A stretch of 64,000 nucleotides of DNA from Callorhinus ursinus (Eukaryota > Chordata > Mammalia > Carnivora > Otariidae), in assembly GCF_003265705.1 (NCBI RefSeq), contig NW_020313005.1, positions 15,634,419 through 15,698,418 of the forward strand. The letters are read 5' to 3'. Of the stretch, positions 23,541 through 35,498 are shown in pieces. The notes below the pieces were generated by a model that was not told the origin of the DNA, did no database searches, and saw nothing but the letters and a program-made list of their open reading frames with translations. The position numbers were made by a program, and so were the translations under genes. The stretch's first letter is position 1. Each line of letters starts with the position of its first letter.

Positions 23541-23737
23541 GGGCACCTGGGTGGCTCAGTCTTTAGCGTCTGCCTTCGGCTCAGGTCATGGTCCCAGGGT
23601 CCTGGGATCGAGCCCCACATTGGGCTCCCTGCTCAGCAGGAAGCCTGCTTCTCCCTCTCCCACACCCCCTGCTTGTGTTCCCTCTCTCACTGTGTCTCTC
23701 TCTGTCAAATAAATAAATAAAATCTTTAAAAAAAAAG
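23541..23737 (+). mobile_element. SINEC with target-site duplication
   Basis: Complete SINE. AGTTTTCCGGATAAG (23526-23540) and AGTTTTCCAGATAAG (23738-23752) differ at one base. Confidence 0.96.
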
Positions 23738-24420
23738 AGTTTTCCAGATAAGCAAAAGCTAAAAGAGTACATCACCACTAGATGGGCGTTACAAGGTAAG
23801 AGTTAAAGGGCTTCTTGAAGCTGAAACAAAAGGAGACTAATGAATAAAGGAAAACATATAAAAGTATATATTTCATTGGTAAAGGTAAATATGTAGCAAA
23901 ATTCAGAATAATCTAATGCTGTAAAGGTGGTAGGTTAATTACTTATAAACCAGTATGAAGGTTAAATAAAAAGTAGGAAAAATAAGTATAATTATAATAA
24001 CGTGTTAAGGGATACACAGATAAAAAGATATAAATTATGACATCAAAAACATAAAATGTGGAGGGGGGAGTAAAAGTGTAGAGCTTTAGAATCCATTCAA
24101 ACTTAAGTTATTATCTATGTATGCTTCATGGTAACTACAAAGCAAAATCCTATAGTAGAAACACAAAGACAAAGATAAAGGAATCTAAGCAAAACATTGC
24201 AGAAAATCATCAAATCAGAAAGGAACAGAAGAATCACAAAACAGCCAGAAAACAATTAACAAAATGACAGTAAGTCCATACTTATTTAAATTTCTTTACA
24301 TGTAATGTAAATGAACTAAATTCTCCAAACTAAAGACAGAATGACTGAATGGATTTAAAAAACAAGATAAAAACAAAAACAAAAACAAAAACAAAACAAA
24401 AACAAAAAAACCAAGATCCA

Positions 24421-24605
24421 GCGGCGCCAGGGTGGCTCAGTATGTCAAGCATCTGAGTCTTGATTTCAGCTTAGGTCATGATCTCAGGGTCATGAGTTTC
24501 CATGCTGGGCATGGAGCCTACTTAAGATTCTCTCTCTCCCTCTCCCTCTGCCCTTCCACCCTCCCCCACTCTCTAAAAGACAAGAACAAAAACAACAACA
24601 AAAAA
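24421..24605 (+). mobile_element. Older SINEC subfamily
   Basis: Head GCGGCGCCAGGGTGGCTCAG and body GTCATGATCTCAGGGTCATG, CT stretch and an (AAC)n-like tail. CCAAGATCCA before and TTAAGACCCA after look like a diverged target duplication. A (CAAAAA)n stretch lies just upstream (24365-24412). Confidence 0.9.
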
Positions 24606-24609
24606 TTAA

Positions 24610-25787
24610 GACCCATTTATTTTATTATTTTATTTTATTTTATTAATTCCAGTATAGTTAATATACAGTGTTATATTAGTTTCAGATGTACAATACAGTG
24701 ATTCAACAATTCCATAATCTTCTGGTACTCTCTACAAGACATGTATTCCTAAATCCCCATCACCTATTTCACCCATCCCCCCCACTCACCTCCCCTCTGA
24801 TAACCATCAGTTTATTCTCTATATTTAACACTGTTTCTTGGTTTTGTTCTCTTTCACCTTTGCTCATTTGTTTTGTTTCTTAAATTCCACATATGAGTGA
24901 AATCATATGGTATTCATCTTTCTCTGACGGACTTATTTTATTTAACAGTATACTCTCTAGCTCCATCCACATCATTGCAAATGGCAAGATTTCATTCTTT
25001 TTTATGGCAGAGTAATATTCCATTGCATATACATGCCACTTCTTTATCCATTCATCTATTGATGGACGCTTGGGCTGCTTCCATAATTTGGCTACAAACA
25101 TAGGGATGCATGTATCCCTTTGAATTAGTGTTTTCATATTTTTGGGGGGTAAATAGCCAGGACTGTGATTCCTGGACCATAGGGTAGTTCTATTTTTAAC
25201 TTTTTGAAGAACCTCCGCACTGTTTTCCAGAGTGGCTACACCAATTTGCCTTCCCACCAACAGTGTTAGACTCTTCCCATTTCTCCACATGCTTGCCAAC
25301 ACTTGTTTCTTGTGTCGTTGTTTGTTTGTTTTTTTAATTTTAGCCATTCTGACAGGTGTGAGGTAATATCTCATTGTAGTTTTCATTTGCATATCCCTGA
25401 TGATGAATGATATTGAGCATCTTCACTGTGTCTGTTGGCCATTTACATATCTTCTTTGTAGAAATGTCTGTTCATGTCTTCTACCCATTTTTTAATTGGA
25501 TTATTAGTTTTTGGGTGTTGAGTTTTATCAGTTTTTATATATTTTGGATACTAACCCTTTATCAGATACATCATTTGCAAATATCTTCTCCCAACAAGTA
25601 GGTTGCCTTTTAGTTATGTTGATTGTTTCCTTCACTGTGCAAAAGGTTTTTATTTTGATGTAGTCCCAATAGATTATTTTTGCTTTTATTTCCCTTGCCT
25701 CAGGAGACACATCTTGAAAAATGTTGCTATGGCCAATGTCAGAGACATTACTGCCGACTTCTAGGATTTTTATGGTTTCAGAAAAAC
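24610..25787 (-). mobile_element. L1 3' fragment inserted in the L1M ORF2, with target-site duplication
   Basis: The reverse complement of an L1 3' UTR and ORF2 C-terminal region. It is flanked by AAGACCCATTTAT (about 24608) and AAGGCCCATTTAT (about 25788), one mismatch. The interrupted endonuclease coding sequence of the host L1M resumes directly after the right copy. Confidence 0.88.
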
Positions 25788-26578
25788 AAGGCCCATTTAT
25801 ATACTGCCTATAAGGCATCACTTCAAATTTGAGGACACCTACAGACTGAAAATAAAGGGATGGAAAAAGATATTCCATGCAAATGGAAACTAAAAGAAAG
25901 CCAAGTTAGTTATATTTATATCAGACAAAATAGACCTTAAGACAAAGACTGTAATAAGAAAAAAAGTACATCATTATATAATGATAAAAGGGTCATTCAA
26001 CAAGGGGATATAACATCTGTAAATATTCTTGCTCCCAGAGTAGCACCTAAATATGTAAAGCAAGTATTAATAGACCAAAAGGGAGAAATAGACAGCAATA
26101 CAATAACAGTAGGAGACTTTAATGCCCACTTCCATCAATGCATAGATCATCCACATAGAAAATCAATAAAGAAACGTTGTCCCTAAATGACACAGAACAT
26201 TTGATTGAAAAGCAACATAATACACATTCTTCTCAAGTCCACATGAAACATCCTCCAGGATAGATCACATGCTAGGTCACAAAACAAGTCTTAATAAATT
26301 TAAGAAGATTGAAATCGTATCAAGCATCTTTCTGACCACAAAGCTTTGAAACTAGAAATCAGTTATAAAAGAGAACTAGAAAAATCACAAATATGTGGAG
26401 ATTAAACAACATGCTACTGAACAACCAATGGGTCAAAAAAGAAATCAAAAGAGAAATTTTTTAAAATGCCTTGAGAGAGATGAAAATAGAAATAAAACAT
26501 CCATAACTTATGGGATACAGCAAAAGCAGTTCTAAGAGGGAAGTTTGTAGCATTAAATGCCTACATCAAGACACAAGA

Positions 26579-26774
26579 GGGCGCCTGGGTGGCTCAGTTG
26601 GTTAAGCGACTGCCTTCGGCTCAGGTCATGATCCTGGAGTCCCGGGATCGAGTACCGCATCGGGCTCCCTGCTCGGCGGGGAGTCTGCTTCTCCCTCTGA
26701 CCCTCTTCCCTCTCGTGCTCTCTATCTCTCATTCTCTCTCTCTCAAATAAATAAATAAAATCTTAAAAAAAAAA
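26579..26774 (+). mobile_element. SINEC with exact target-site duplication
   Basis: Complete SINE inserted in L1M ORF2. AAGACACAAGA is identical on both sides (26568-26578 and 26775-26785). Confidence 0.96.
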
Positions 26775-28264
26775 AAGACACAAGAAAGATCTCTAAAAAA
26801 CAACCTAACTTTTACCTCAAGGAACTAGAAGAAAGAACAAATAAAGCCCAAAGTTAGTAGAAAAAAAATAACAAACATAAGAGCAAATCATCATAATCAT
26901 AATAATATAGAGGATAAAAAATAGAAAAGATCAATGAAGCAAAAACTGGTTCTTTGCAAAGATCAATAAAATTGAGAAACATTTAACCAGATTGATCAAG
27001 AAAAGGAAGAGACACCAGATAAATAAAATCAGAAATAAAAGAGAATTATAGCTGATAGCACAGAAATACAAAAGATCATAAGAGACTACCATAAGCAGTC
27101 ATATGCCAAAAATTGGGCAACCTAGAAAAAATAGATAAATTCCTAGAAACACACAATTTTCCAAGTCTGAATCATGAAGAAATAGAAAATGTGAATAGAT
27201 CAACTACTTGTAATAAGATTAAGTCAGTAATCAAAATCTTCCAACAAATAAAAGTCCAGGAAAGATGGCTTCACTGGTGAATTCTACCAAATATTCAAAG
27301 ATTTAATACCTATTCTTCTCAAGCTATTTCAAAAAAATTGAAGCGGAGGGAATAATTCCAAACTCACTTTACGAAACCAGCGTTACCCTGACTAAAACCA
27401 GACAAAGACGACACAAACAAAAGAAAATTACAGGCCAAAATCCCTGATAAAATAAATGCAAAAATTCTCTACAAGATATTAGCAATCTAATTCAACAATA
27501 CATTAAAAGTATCATACACTATGATCAAGTGGGGATCAATCTAGAGGTGCAAGGATGATTCAATATCTGCAAATCAATCAACATGATACACCACATCAAG
27601 AAAATGAAGGATAAAAATCACATGATCATCTCAATAGCTGCAGAAAAAGCATCTAACAAATTCAACATCCATTTATGATAAAAACTCTGAACAAAGTAGG
27701 TGTAGAGGGAACATACCTCAACACAATAAAGGTCATATATGGCAAACACACTGCTAACATCATACACAAAATTGAAAAACTGAAGGCTTTTCCTCAAAGA
27801 TCAGGAACAAGAGAAAGAATACCATTCTTGCCATTTTTATTAAACATAGCATTGGACATTCTAGCCATAGCAGTTAGGCAAGACAAATAAATAAAAGGCA
27901 TCTAAACTGGGAAAGAAGTAAACCTTCACCATTTGCAGACATGATACTATATATGTGGGAAACCCTAAAGACTCCACCAAAAAACTGTTAGAACTAATAC
28001 ATAAAATAAAGTTGCAGGACACAAAATTAACATACAGAAATCTGTTACATTTCTATACACTAATAACAAACTCTCAGAAAGAGAAACTAAGAAAACAACC
28101 CCATTCACAATTCTATCTAAAAGAATAAAATACCTACAAATATATTTAACTGAAGAGGTGAAACACCTGTATACTGAAAAGTGTAAGACATTGATAAAAG
28201 AAGTTGAGGAAGACACAAATAAATAGAAAATGTACCATGCTCGTGGATTAAAGAATTCATATTG

Positions 28265-28301
28265 TGTTCTATACATTGGCTAATTGAATTTAAATAAAAA
28301 A
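28265..28301 (+). mobile_element. 37-nt LINE-1 3'-end insertion with target-site duplication
   Basis: The insert reads TGTTCTATACATTGGCTAAT and then TGAATTTAAATAAAAAA, which is the extreme 3' end and tail of the carnivore L1s seen at 6170-6215 and 11390-11427. It sits between AAGAATTCATATTG (28251-28264) and AAGAATTAATATTG (28302-28315), a 14-bp duplication with one mismatch. The host L1M sequence is continuous once the insert is removed. Confidence 0.9.
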
Positions 28302-28604
28302 AAGAATTAATATTGGCAAAATGTCCATACTACACAGAGCAATCTACAATTTCAATGCAATCTCTATGAAAATAAGAATGGTATTTTTCACAGAAATAGA
28401 ATAAACAATCCTAAACTTGTGTGGAACCACAAAAGACCCTGAATAGCCAGTGCATTCTTGAGAAAAAGCAAAGCTGGAAGTATCATGCACCATGATTTTA
28501 ATCCATGCTATAAAGCTACAATAATCAAAACAACATGGAATTGGCACAACAACAAACACATGTATCAGTGGGACAGAAAGAGAACTCAGAAATAAACCCA
28601 TGCA

Positions 28605-28722
28605 GGGGAGCCTGGCTGGCTCAGTCAGAAGAGCATGTGACTCTTGGTCTCAGGGTCATGAGTTTGAGCCCCACATTGGGTGTAGAGATTACTTAAGTAA
28701 ATAAACTAAAAAAAAAAAAAAG
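28605..28722 (+). mobile_element. Short old carnivore SINE with target-site duplication
   Basis: A tRNA-like head (GGGGAGCCTGGCTGGCTCAG, GTCATGAGTTTGAGCCCCAC) followed directly by an A-rich tail, with the CT-rich part absent. AATAAACCCATGCA (28591-28604) and AATAAATCCATGCA (28723-28736) flank it. Confidence 0.9.
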
Positions 28723-28970
28723 AATAAATCCATGCATTTATGATCAATTAATCTAACCAAAGGAAGCAAGAATATACAACGGGGAAAACATAGTCTCTTC
28801 AGTACATGGTGTTGATTAAATTGAGCAGGTACATGCAAAAGAAACTGAACCACTCTCTTATACCATACAAAATTAATTCAAAATGGATTAAAGACTTGAT
28901 TGTATGATCTGAAATCATAAAATTCCTAGAAGAAAACATAGGTGAAAACAGTCCTAATTCTTCCAGTCCA

Positions 28971-29120
28971 TAAGCATGTAATATCTTTTCATTTATTTCT
29001 GTATTCTTCAATTTCTTTCATCCCTATCATAGTTTTCAGTCTACAAGTCTTTAATGTTTTTGGTTAAATTTATTCTTAGATATTTTATTCTTTTGATGAC
29101 TGTAAAAGCTTTTTAAGCTC
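28971..29120 (-). mobile_element. L1 ORF2 fragment
   Basis: The reverse complement of the ORF2 segment around 'gaaaactataaaatactga' (compare 1370-1400) and its upstream part. It lies at the point where the host L1M ends, so a rearrangement is likely. Confidence 0.6.
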
Positions 29121-29402
29121 ATCATACAAATGTCATGTGATTTTCACCATTTAATTATAAATATTTTTCAAAACCTATTTTGATTTTCCTTGATGCATGA
29201 TTTTTTATGAGTATGTGCATGTGTCTCTCTGTGTGTTTTTTTGTCAAAACTCTATATTGCACTATGATCAGAGAGTCAAGGAATACAATTTATATGATGT
29301 TGACTTTTGAAATTTGTCAAATCTTCTTCCAAAGCTTACTATTATGTGTGAAAAATTTTTTGTAAAAGTGGAATTATTGATTGCAAAGTTTATAAGCATG
29401 TT

Positions 29403-30193
29403 TTGTTTTAATTTTTATTTAAATTCTAATGAGTTAATGTACAGTGCAATATTGGTTTCAGGAGTAGCATTCAGTGATTCATCACTTACATCCAACACCA
29501 AGTGTTCATCACAACAAGTACCCTCCTAAATTCCCATCACCAACCTATCTCATCCCCCACCCACCTCCCTCCATCAACCCTCGGTTTGTTCTCTATCATT
29601 AAGAGTCTCTTAGGATTTGCTTCCTTCTCTTTTTTATTTCTTCTTCCCCCCTTCTTAGGTGTTCATCTGTTTTGTTTCTTAAATTCCACATATGAGTGAA
29701 ATCATATGGTATTTGTCTTTCTCTGTCTGACTTGTTTTGCTTAGCATAATACACTCTAGCTCCATTCATGCTGTTGCAAATGGCAAGATTCATTCTTTTT
29801 GATGGTTGAGTAATATTCCATTATATATATATATATATATCACATCTTCTTTATCCATCAGTCAATGGACATTTGGGCTCTTTCCATAGTTTGGCTATTG
29901 TTGATAATCCTGCTATAAACATTGGAGTGCATGTGCCCCTTTGAATCATTACTTTTTTATCTTTTGGGTAAATACCTAGTAGTGCAATTGCTGGATCATA
30001 GAGTAGTTCTATTTTTAACTTTTTGAGGAACCTCCATACTGTTCTCCAGAGTGGCTGCACCAGTTTGCATTCCTACCCACAGTGCAAGCATGTCCCCTTT
30101 CTCCACAACCTCACCAACACCTGTCGTTTCTTGTGTTGTTAATTTTAGCCATTCCGAGAGGTGTGAGGTGGTATCTCATTGTGATTTTGATTT
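29403..30193 (-). mobile_element. LINE-1 3' end (5'-truncated), target-site duplication
   Basis: The reverse complement of 3' UTR and ORF2 C-terminal sequence, beginning TTTTAATTTTTATTTAAATT. TAAGCATGTTT is found at both edges (about 29393 and about 30197). A TA run at 29824-29841 is internal. Confidence 0.9.
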
Positions 30194-30195
30194 GT

Positions 30196-30771
30196 CTAAG
30201 CATGTTTAGATAACTGTTAATATATTACCGTGATGCTTTCTAGAAAGTTTCATACTCAGCAACAGAGAATGATAACACTGAATTAGAGAAAACTGCCTGT
30301 TTGGCATATTGGAATGTAGAAAATCTTCAAATGAACACAATTTATTTTAAATCTTAGTGAGATTGAACAAAATTTTATAACTGCATTGAATATTTGTGTG
30401 CCATATTTTATTAATTCCTTTGTTGTGACTAAAACTAATTTTCCATTGGGTTTTAGTCTTTTATTGATTGATAAAGATTATAAGATTTTTTAAAAATAAA
30501 CTTTTGCCAAACATGATCAATTTTTATAAATATTTCAAAAGTATTTTCAGTCTCTATTTGATGGGTGATGGGTTCTATATATGTCCACCAGGTCTAGCTT
30601 GTGAAATTGTGTTATTTAAATCTATACTCTTACTTAATTTTATTATACTTATATATCTATAAACTTAAGGTGGAAATATATTAAAAGGCCCCACTATTAT
30701 TGTGGATATGTCAATTTTTACTTAAAATTTAATTTTTGCTTTACTTACATTTGAATTTATGTTACTTTCTT
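30196..30771. other. AT-rich intergenic stretch, nothing recognised
   Basis: I see no repeat family, exon or long open frame of note. Open frames here are short and AT-driven. Confidence 0.4.
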
Positions 30772-30818
30772 AGTGGGTTATTTCATATATATATATATAC
30801 CTATATATATATATATAT

Positions 30819-30997
30819 AAAAGATTTTATTTATTTATTTGACAGAGCAAGAGAGGGAACACAAGCAGGGGGAGTGGGAGAGGGAGAAGCAGCCTTCTTG
30901 CGGAGCAGGAAGGCTGATGCGGGGCTTGGTCCCAGGACCCCGGGATCATGACCTGAGCCAAAGGCAGACACTTAAGGACTGAGCCACCAGGTGCCCC
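30819..30997 (-). mobile_element. SINEC, reverse orientation, with exact target-site duplication
   Basis: Reverse SINE from AAGATTTTATTTATTTATTT to GCCACCAGGTGCCCC. AGTGGGTTATTTC is identical at 30772-30784 and 30998-31010. A (TA)n run at 30785-30818 lies between the left copy and the tail. Confidence 0.96.
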
Positions 30998-31049
30998 AGT
31001 GGGTTATTTCTTTTATCATTTCATGCTAACTCCTATTCCTGTTAATTTT

Positions 31050-32560
31050 TTAAATTAAACTTTGTGTTATGAGATAATTATAGATTCACATGCAATTTTA
31101 AGAAATAATAAAGAGAGATCCTTGTACTCTTTGCCTTTTCCCTAATGGTAACATCTTGCAAAACTATAGCACAACATCACAACCGGTATATTGACATTGA
31201 GACAGTTAGGATACAAAGAATTTCCATCACCACAAGGATCCCTCTTATTGAACTTTGATAGCCACAGTCACCCCCCACCTCTTTCCTATCTGTTCCTAAC
31301 CTCTGGCAACCACCAATCTGCTCCCTATTTCTATAATTTTGTCCTTTCAAGACTGTTATATAAATGGAATCATATGGTATGTGACCTTTTGGGGTTGGCT
31401 TTTTTTCACTCAGCATAGTTCTCTGGAAATTCATCCAGGTTATTAGGTATATCCATAGTGTGTTCCTTTTTCTACTGAGTAGTATACCATGTGTGGATGT
31501 ATCACAGTCTCCTTAATCATTCACCCATTAAAGGCATCTGGGTTGCTTCCAATTGTGGACTACTATGAAAAAAAATTCATGTACAGGTGTTTGTGTGAAT
31601 GTAAGTCTTTATTTCTCTGGGATAAATTGCTGGGTCATGTGGTAAATCCATTTTTAGTTTGAAAAGAAACTACCAAATTGTTTTCCACTGATAATCCCAC
31701 CAGCAGTGTATGAGCAATCCAATTTCTCCATATCCTCACCAGCATATGCTGTTGTCTTTATTTTTTTAGTATTAGTCATTTTGATAATTGTGTAGTGATA
31801 TCTCATTGTAGTTTAAACTTGCATTTTCTTATGATGTTGAACTATGATGTTGAACATTTTTTCATGTGGATGTTTGGCCATAAATATCTTCTGTGAAATG
31901 TCACTTCTCTAACCGCATTGCTTCTTATTTTGAGTTTCAGAGTTCACTATATATTCCAGATACTAGCAGTTCACTGGAAATGTGGTTTACAAATTCTCTC
32001 TCCTAGTCTGTAGTTTATCATTCCCTTAGTTCAATAGGGTCTTTCAAAACAGACTCTTAAATATAGAGAACAAACTGATGGTTACCAGAGGGGAGGTGAG
32101 TGGGGGTGATTGGTGAAATTTGCGACGGGGATGTAGGAGCACACTTGTGATGAGCACCAGGTGTTAAATGGAATTGTTGAATCACTATATTGTACACCTG
32201 AAACTAATATAAGACTGTATGTTAACTATATTGGAATTAAAATATACGTATATTTAAACAGGGCTTTCACAGAGCAAAAACTTGTCATTTTGATGAAATC
32301 TAGTTTATCTATTTTTCCTTTTATGGATTAAGCTTTTGGTGGTAAGTCTAAGAATTTTTTGCCTAGTCCCACATCCTTAAATTTTTCTTCCATCTTTGTT
32401 ACCAAAAGTTTTATAGTTTTATGTTTAACATTTAAGTCAGTAATTCATTTGGATTCTGGCATCTTGCCCAAAGCCTATCCCAAACTTTTACACTGTCCCT
32501 ATTGTCCCAGAACAGAAAGTCAATTCAAACTAGATATTTTAGGGTTTGCATATTGCAACA
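31050..32560 (-). mobile_element. Old L1 (L1M) 3' half, interrupted by a plus-strand L1 tail
   Basis: The reverse complement of an old L1 3' UTR and ORF2 end. Diagnostic words are CCTAATGGTAACATCTTGCA, ATGGAATCATATGGTATGTG and TGATGTTGAACATTTTTTCA. ORF2 sequence resumes at 32262 (AGGGCTTTCACAGAGCAAAA) after the nested insert and fades near 32560. Confidence 0.75.
32050..32255 (+). mobile_element. Short L1 3'-UTR insertion nested in the minus-strand L1
   Basis: It reads 'actcttaaatatagagaaca ... gagcaccaggtgttaaatgg ... gtacacctgaaactaatata ... ttggaattaaaat', the 3' UTR end of an older carnivore L1. GTCTTTCAAAACA before and GGCTTTCACAGAG after may be a decayed target duplication. Confidence 0.8.
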
Positions 32561-32606
32561 TCTCTCCTTAATATTTGTTTTTATATTAGTTTTTATACTA
32601 GTATTA

Positions 32607-32655
32607 ATAATAATTAGTATTATCGATGCTAATAATTATCAATACTAATTATTAT
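32607..32655. repeat. 15-bp perfect inverted repeat (hairpin) in AT-rich DNA
   Basis: The arm ATAATAATTAGTATT (32607-32621) is the exact reverse complement of AATACTAATTATTAT (32641-32655), with a 19-base loop containing ATCGAT. It sits in a longer (TAT/AGT)n region (32581-32710) with more imperfect repeats of TATTAGTATT. Confidence 0.85.
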
Positions 32656-32710
32656 ATTAGTATTTGCATTAGTATTACTAATTATATTTTATATAATATT
32701 ATTTGATATC

Positions 32711-34526
32711 AGCATTATGACTACATTGTGGGATGAAAATTTATTTCAAAGTCTGGAATATAGACAAATATTTATCAATTCTGTCTTATTTGGTATCTTA
32801 ATTGTCAACTGGGACAAGATTCAAGATTTCCAAAAAGAAAATATGCATACTAATTTGATCAAATATGAATATTAAATATTTAACCAAATATGAATATTGA
32901 TTTAACCCAAAATCATGGTATAACTGTACTGGGAGAATAGGTAGAGAGAAAAACTATGTAGATGAGTAGAAGGAGTGCAGGAGCCATAAATTTTAATTTT
33001 TTATATCAAGAAATAATAAATTGATTCAAAATTGAAAATCAATAGGTAGGAATTTAAGCATGTTATTTAGAAATCTGGAGATAATAAATGGAAGAAATAG
33101 GTGAAAGTTTTGAAAATGACTCTAGGACAGTGGAGAGAGTTGGGAAAGAGGGCTACGGTTTTCATTAAAAGCCTTGTGAAATTATTTGACTTTTATAATT
33201 ATTTACATATGTAACTTTGATAACATATTTGTTTTTAAAAGGAAACAAGTTGCCAAAGGCAGTTCTGCATCATGTCGTGCTATCTTCTGATATTGGACCA
33301 TTGATGTTAAGAACAGTGGCTACTTGAGTTTTTTCTTAGGGCAATGGACTGAAAAATAAAAGTGGTCACCAGACCAGAGAACACTGCATGCTCCCATGCT
33401 TCAGTGGGCCCACCTGTAAGCATGCATGTGTGGAAGAAATAACAACTATCTTCTAGTGAGTTTGGACATCACATACTAGTTAGATCCTACATGCCCAGGA
33501 ATGTGTGGAAACTGATACCTGGAGCTCTCCACATGAATGGGGTTGATATCAGGTTTATATGTAGTATCAGGTGATCCACCAAAGAATCAGGGGCATTGGA
33601 AAAGAACTGGTCATAGGTAGATCTGATTTATCCATAGATAAACTACAAGACCTTAAAACAACCTGCATCCATTTTTATGGGGGAAAGGACTCAATTATCT
33701 CTGAGGTCGACATGCTAACATTCGAGGAGACAGAATGCTTGTTTCAAGGCAGAAAAAGAGGTTCTGAGCGGCTGCAAGTGTTGGGGGTAGCTCTGGTTGG
33801 GTCATTAGCTCTGATTCAGAAAGGTCAGGTACCAGAGACATGTTGCAGAGGGCTGATGAGGGAACAGGATGTCTCAAGTCTAGGAAGATTTTCCATTGGG
33901 ACCCATGGCCTCTCTTGCAAGCTCCCAGAAGAGGTCTCTCCTTCAAAAGTGGCTCTGTGTGGACCTCAGCCAGCCATGCTCACTGGGAGCAGCTTGTGGC
34001 ACCCAGGATCTGGGGGCTCTGATCCCAGCCCAAGGAGCTAATCCTTAGTGATGGCAAGTGATGTGATAAGTTCTTTCATGCCAAGAACCACATTTTAAGC
34101 ATTTTTGTATCCCTAAGTTCTCTCCACACACCATGACAAGTGCAGGCATTTCCTTCATATAGCACTTATTCAACAAATATACAAGTGTTACTTTCAGTTG
34201 AAAATGCAAGTGTTAGCAGAACACCAGTTTGTATGTCACAGAAAATACTCTATTGCCAACCAATTTTTCCCATCCTGGGAAAATAAGTGCATGTAATGAA
34301 CTAATTGTTATGTTTAGGAGGGTCTTATACAAAAATCCTTGTCTTTTAATCAAATTTCAAATTGAGTTCTATTAATTTCCCAAGTTACTAATTTGTCAAA
34401 TTTCTAACAATAAAGAAGAGGCCTATGATAATAGTTCACATTTGTTATGGGAAGGTTTTTTAAGTTGTTGTTTCCAAAAATTAATCAAATCTAATGTATA
34501 AATTAACACAGATATCAAAGATTGTT
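32711..34526. other. Intergenic stretch of unrecognised sequence
   Basis: I recognise no repeat here. The longest open frame is 33571-34041 (+, 156 codons). It has no recognised domain, no evident splice context and mixed composition, so it is not called as a gene. The part from 33240 to 34040 is less AT-rich than its surroundings and could be an old unrecognised element or retrocopy. Confidence 0.35.
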
Positions 34527-35498
34527 ATTTTTTTCATTTTTATTTAAATTCAGTTAACATATAATGTTATTGATTTCAGAGGTAGAGGCCAGTGATTCAT
34601 CAGTCTTATATAATACGCAGTGCTCCTTACATCATGTGCCCTCCTTAATGTCCATCATCCAGTTACTCCACCTCACCACCTCCCTCCCCTCCAGCAACCC
34701 TCAATTTGTTTCCTATGATTAAGAGTCTCTTATGGTTTTTCTCCCTCTCTGATTTCATCTTGTTTTATTTATTCCTCTCTTCCCCTATGATCCTCTGTTC
34801 TGTTTCTTAAATTCCACATATCAGTGAGGTCACATGATGATTGTCTTTCTGATTGATTTATTTTGCTTAGCATAATACCCTCTAGTTCCATCCATTGTTG
34901 CAAATGGCAAGATTTCTTTTTTTGGTGGCTTAGTNNNNNNNNNNNNNNNNNNNNNNNNNNNNNNNNNNNNNNNNNNNNNNNNNNNNNNNNNNNNNNNNNN
35001 NNNNNNNNNNNNNNNNNNNNNNNNNNNNNNNNNNACTTGTCTTTCTCTGGTTGACTTATTTGACTTAGCATAATACCCTCTGGTTCCATCCACGTTCTGG
35101 CAAATGGCAAGATCTCATTTTTTGATGGCTGTATAATGTTCCGTGTGTATATAGATACCACATCTTCTTTATCCATTCATTTGTTGATGGACATCTGGAC
35201 TCTTTCCATAGTTTGACTATTGTGGACATTGCTGCTATAAACATTGGGGTCCATGTGCCCCTTCGAATCATTGTTTGTATCCTTTGGATAAATACCCAGT
35301 AGTGCAATTGCTGGGTCCTAGAGTAGCTCTATTTTTAACTTTTTGAGGAACGTCCGTACTGTTTTCCAGAGTGGCTATACCAGTTTGCATTCCCACCAAC
35401 AGTGTTAAGTGGGTTCCCCTTTCTCCACATCCTTGCCAACGTCTGTTGTTAACTGAGTTGTTAATTTTATCCATCTGACCAGTGTGAGGTGGTATAAA
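34527..35498 (-). mobile_element. LINE-1 3' end (5'-truncated), containing an assembly gap
   Basis: The reverse complement of 3' UTR (from CATTTTTATTTAAATTCAGT) and ORF2 C-terminal sequence. It is broken by 100 Ns. At 35498 its 5' edge touches the poly(A) side of the SFR1 retropseudogene. Both lie on the same strand. Confidence 0.9.
34935..35034. other. Assembly gap, 100 N
   Basis: Exactly 100 N bases, a conventional placeholder for a gap of unknown size. The sequence left of the gap (about 34836-34934) and right of it (about 35035-35130) are two versions of the same L1 segment. Both contain CTTAGCATAATACCCTCT and GTTCCATCCA, followed by GCAAATGGCAAGAT. Confidence 0.99.

Larger units (their letters stand above)
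18965..28970 (+). mobile_element. Old full-length-type LINE-1 (L1M), about 10 kb including nested insertions
   Basis: The parts occur in normal L1 order on the plus strand. A 5' start (TCCAAGATGACAACATAGAA) is at 18965. A long 5' UTR with irregular tandem units extends to about 22200. A decayed ORF1 region follows (22240-23100), then the inter-ORF region (23300-24370), and ORF2 endonuclease, RT and C-terminal parts (25785-28970). It is split by at least seven SINEs, two minus-strand L1 3' fragments (19110-20185 and 24610-25785) and a 37-nt L1 tail at 28265. Frames are destroyed throughout. The 3' UTR is lost: it stops near 28970 at minus-strand L1 sequence. The reading of these pieces as a single element is inference from continuity across each insertion. 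Confidence 0.75.
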
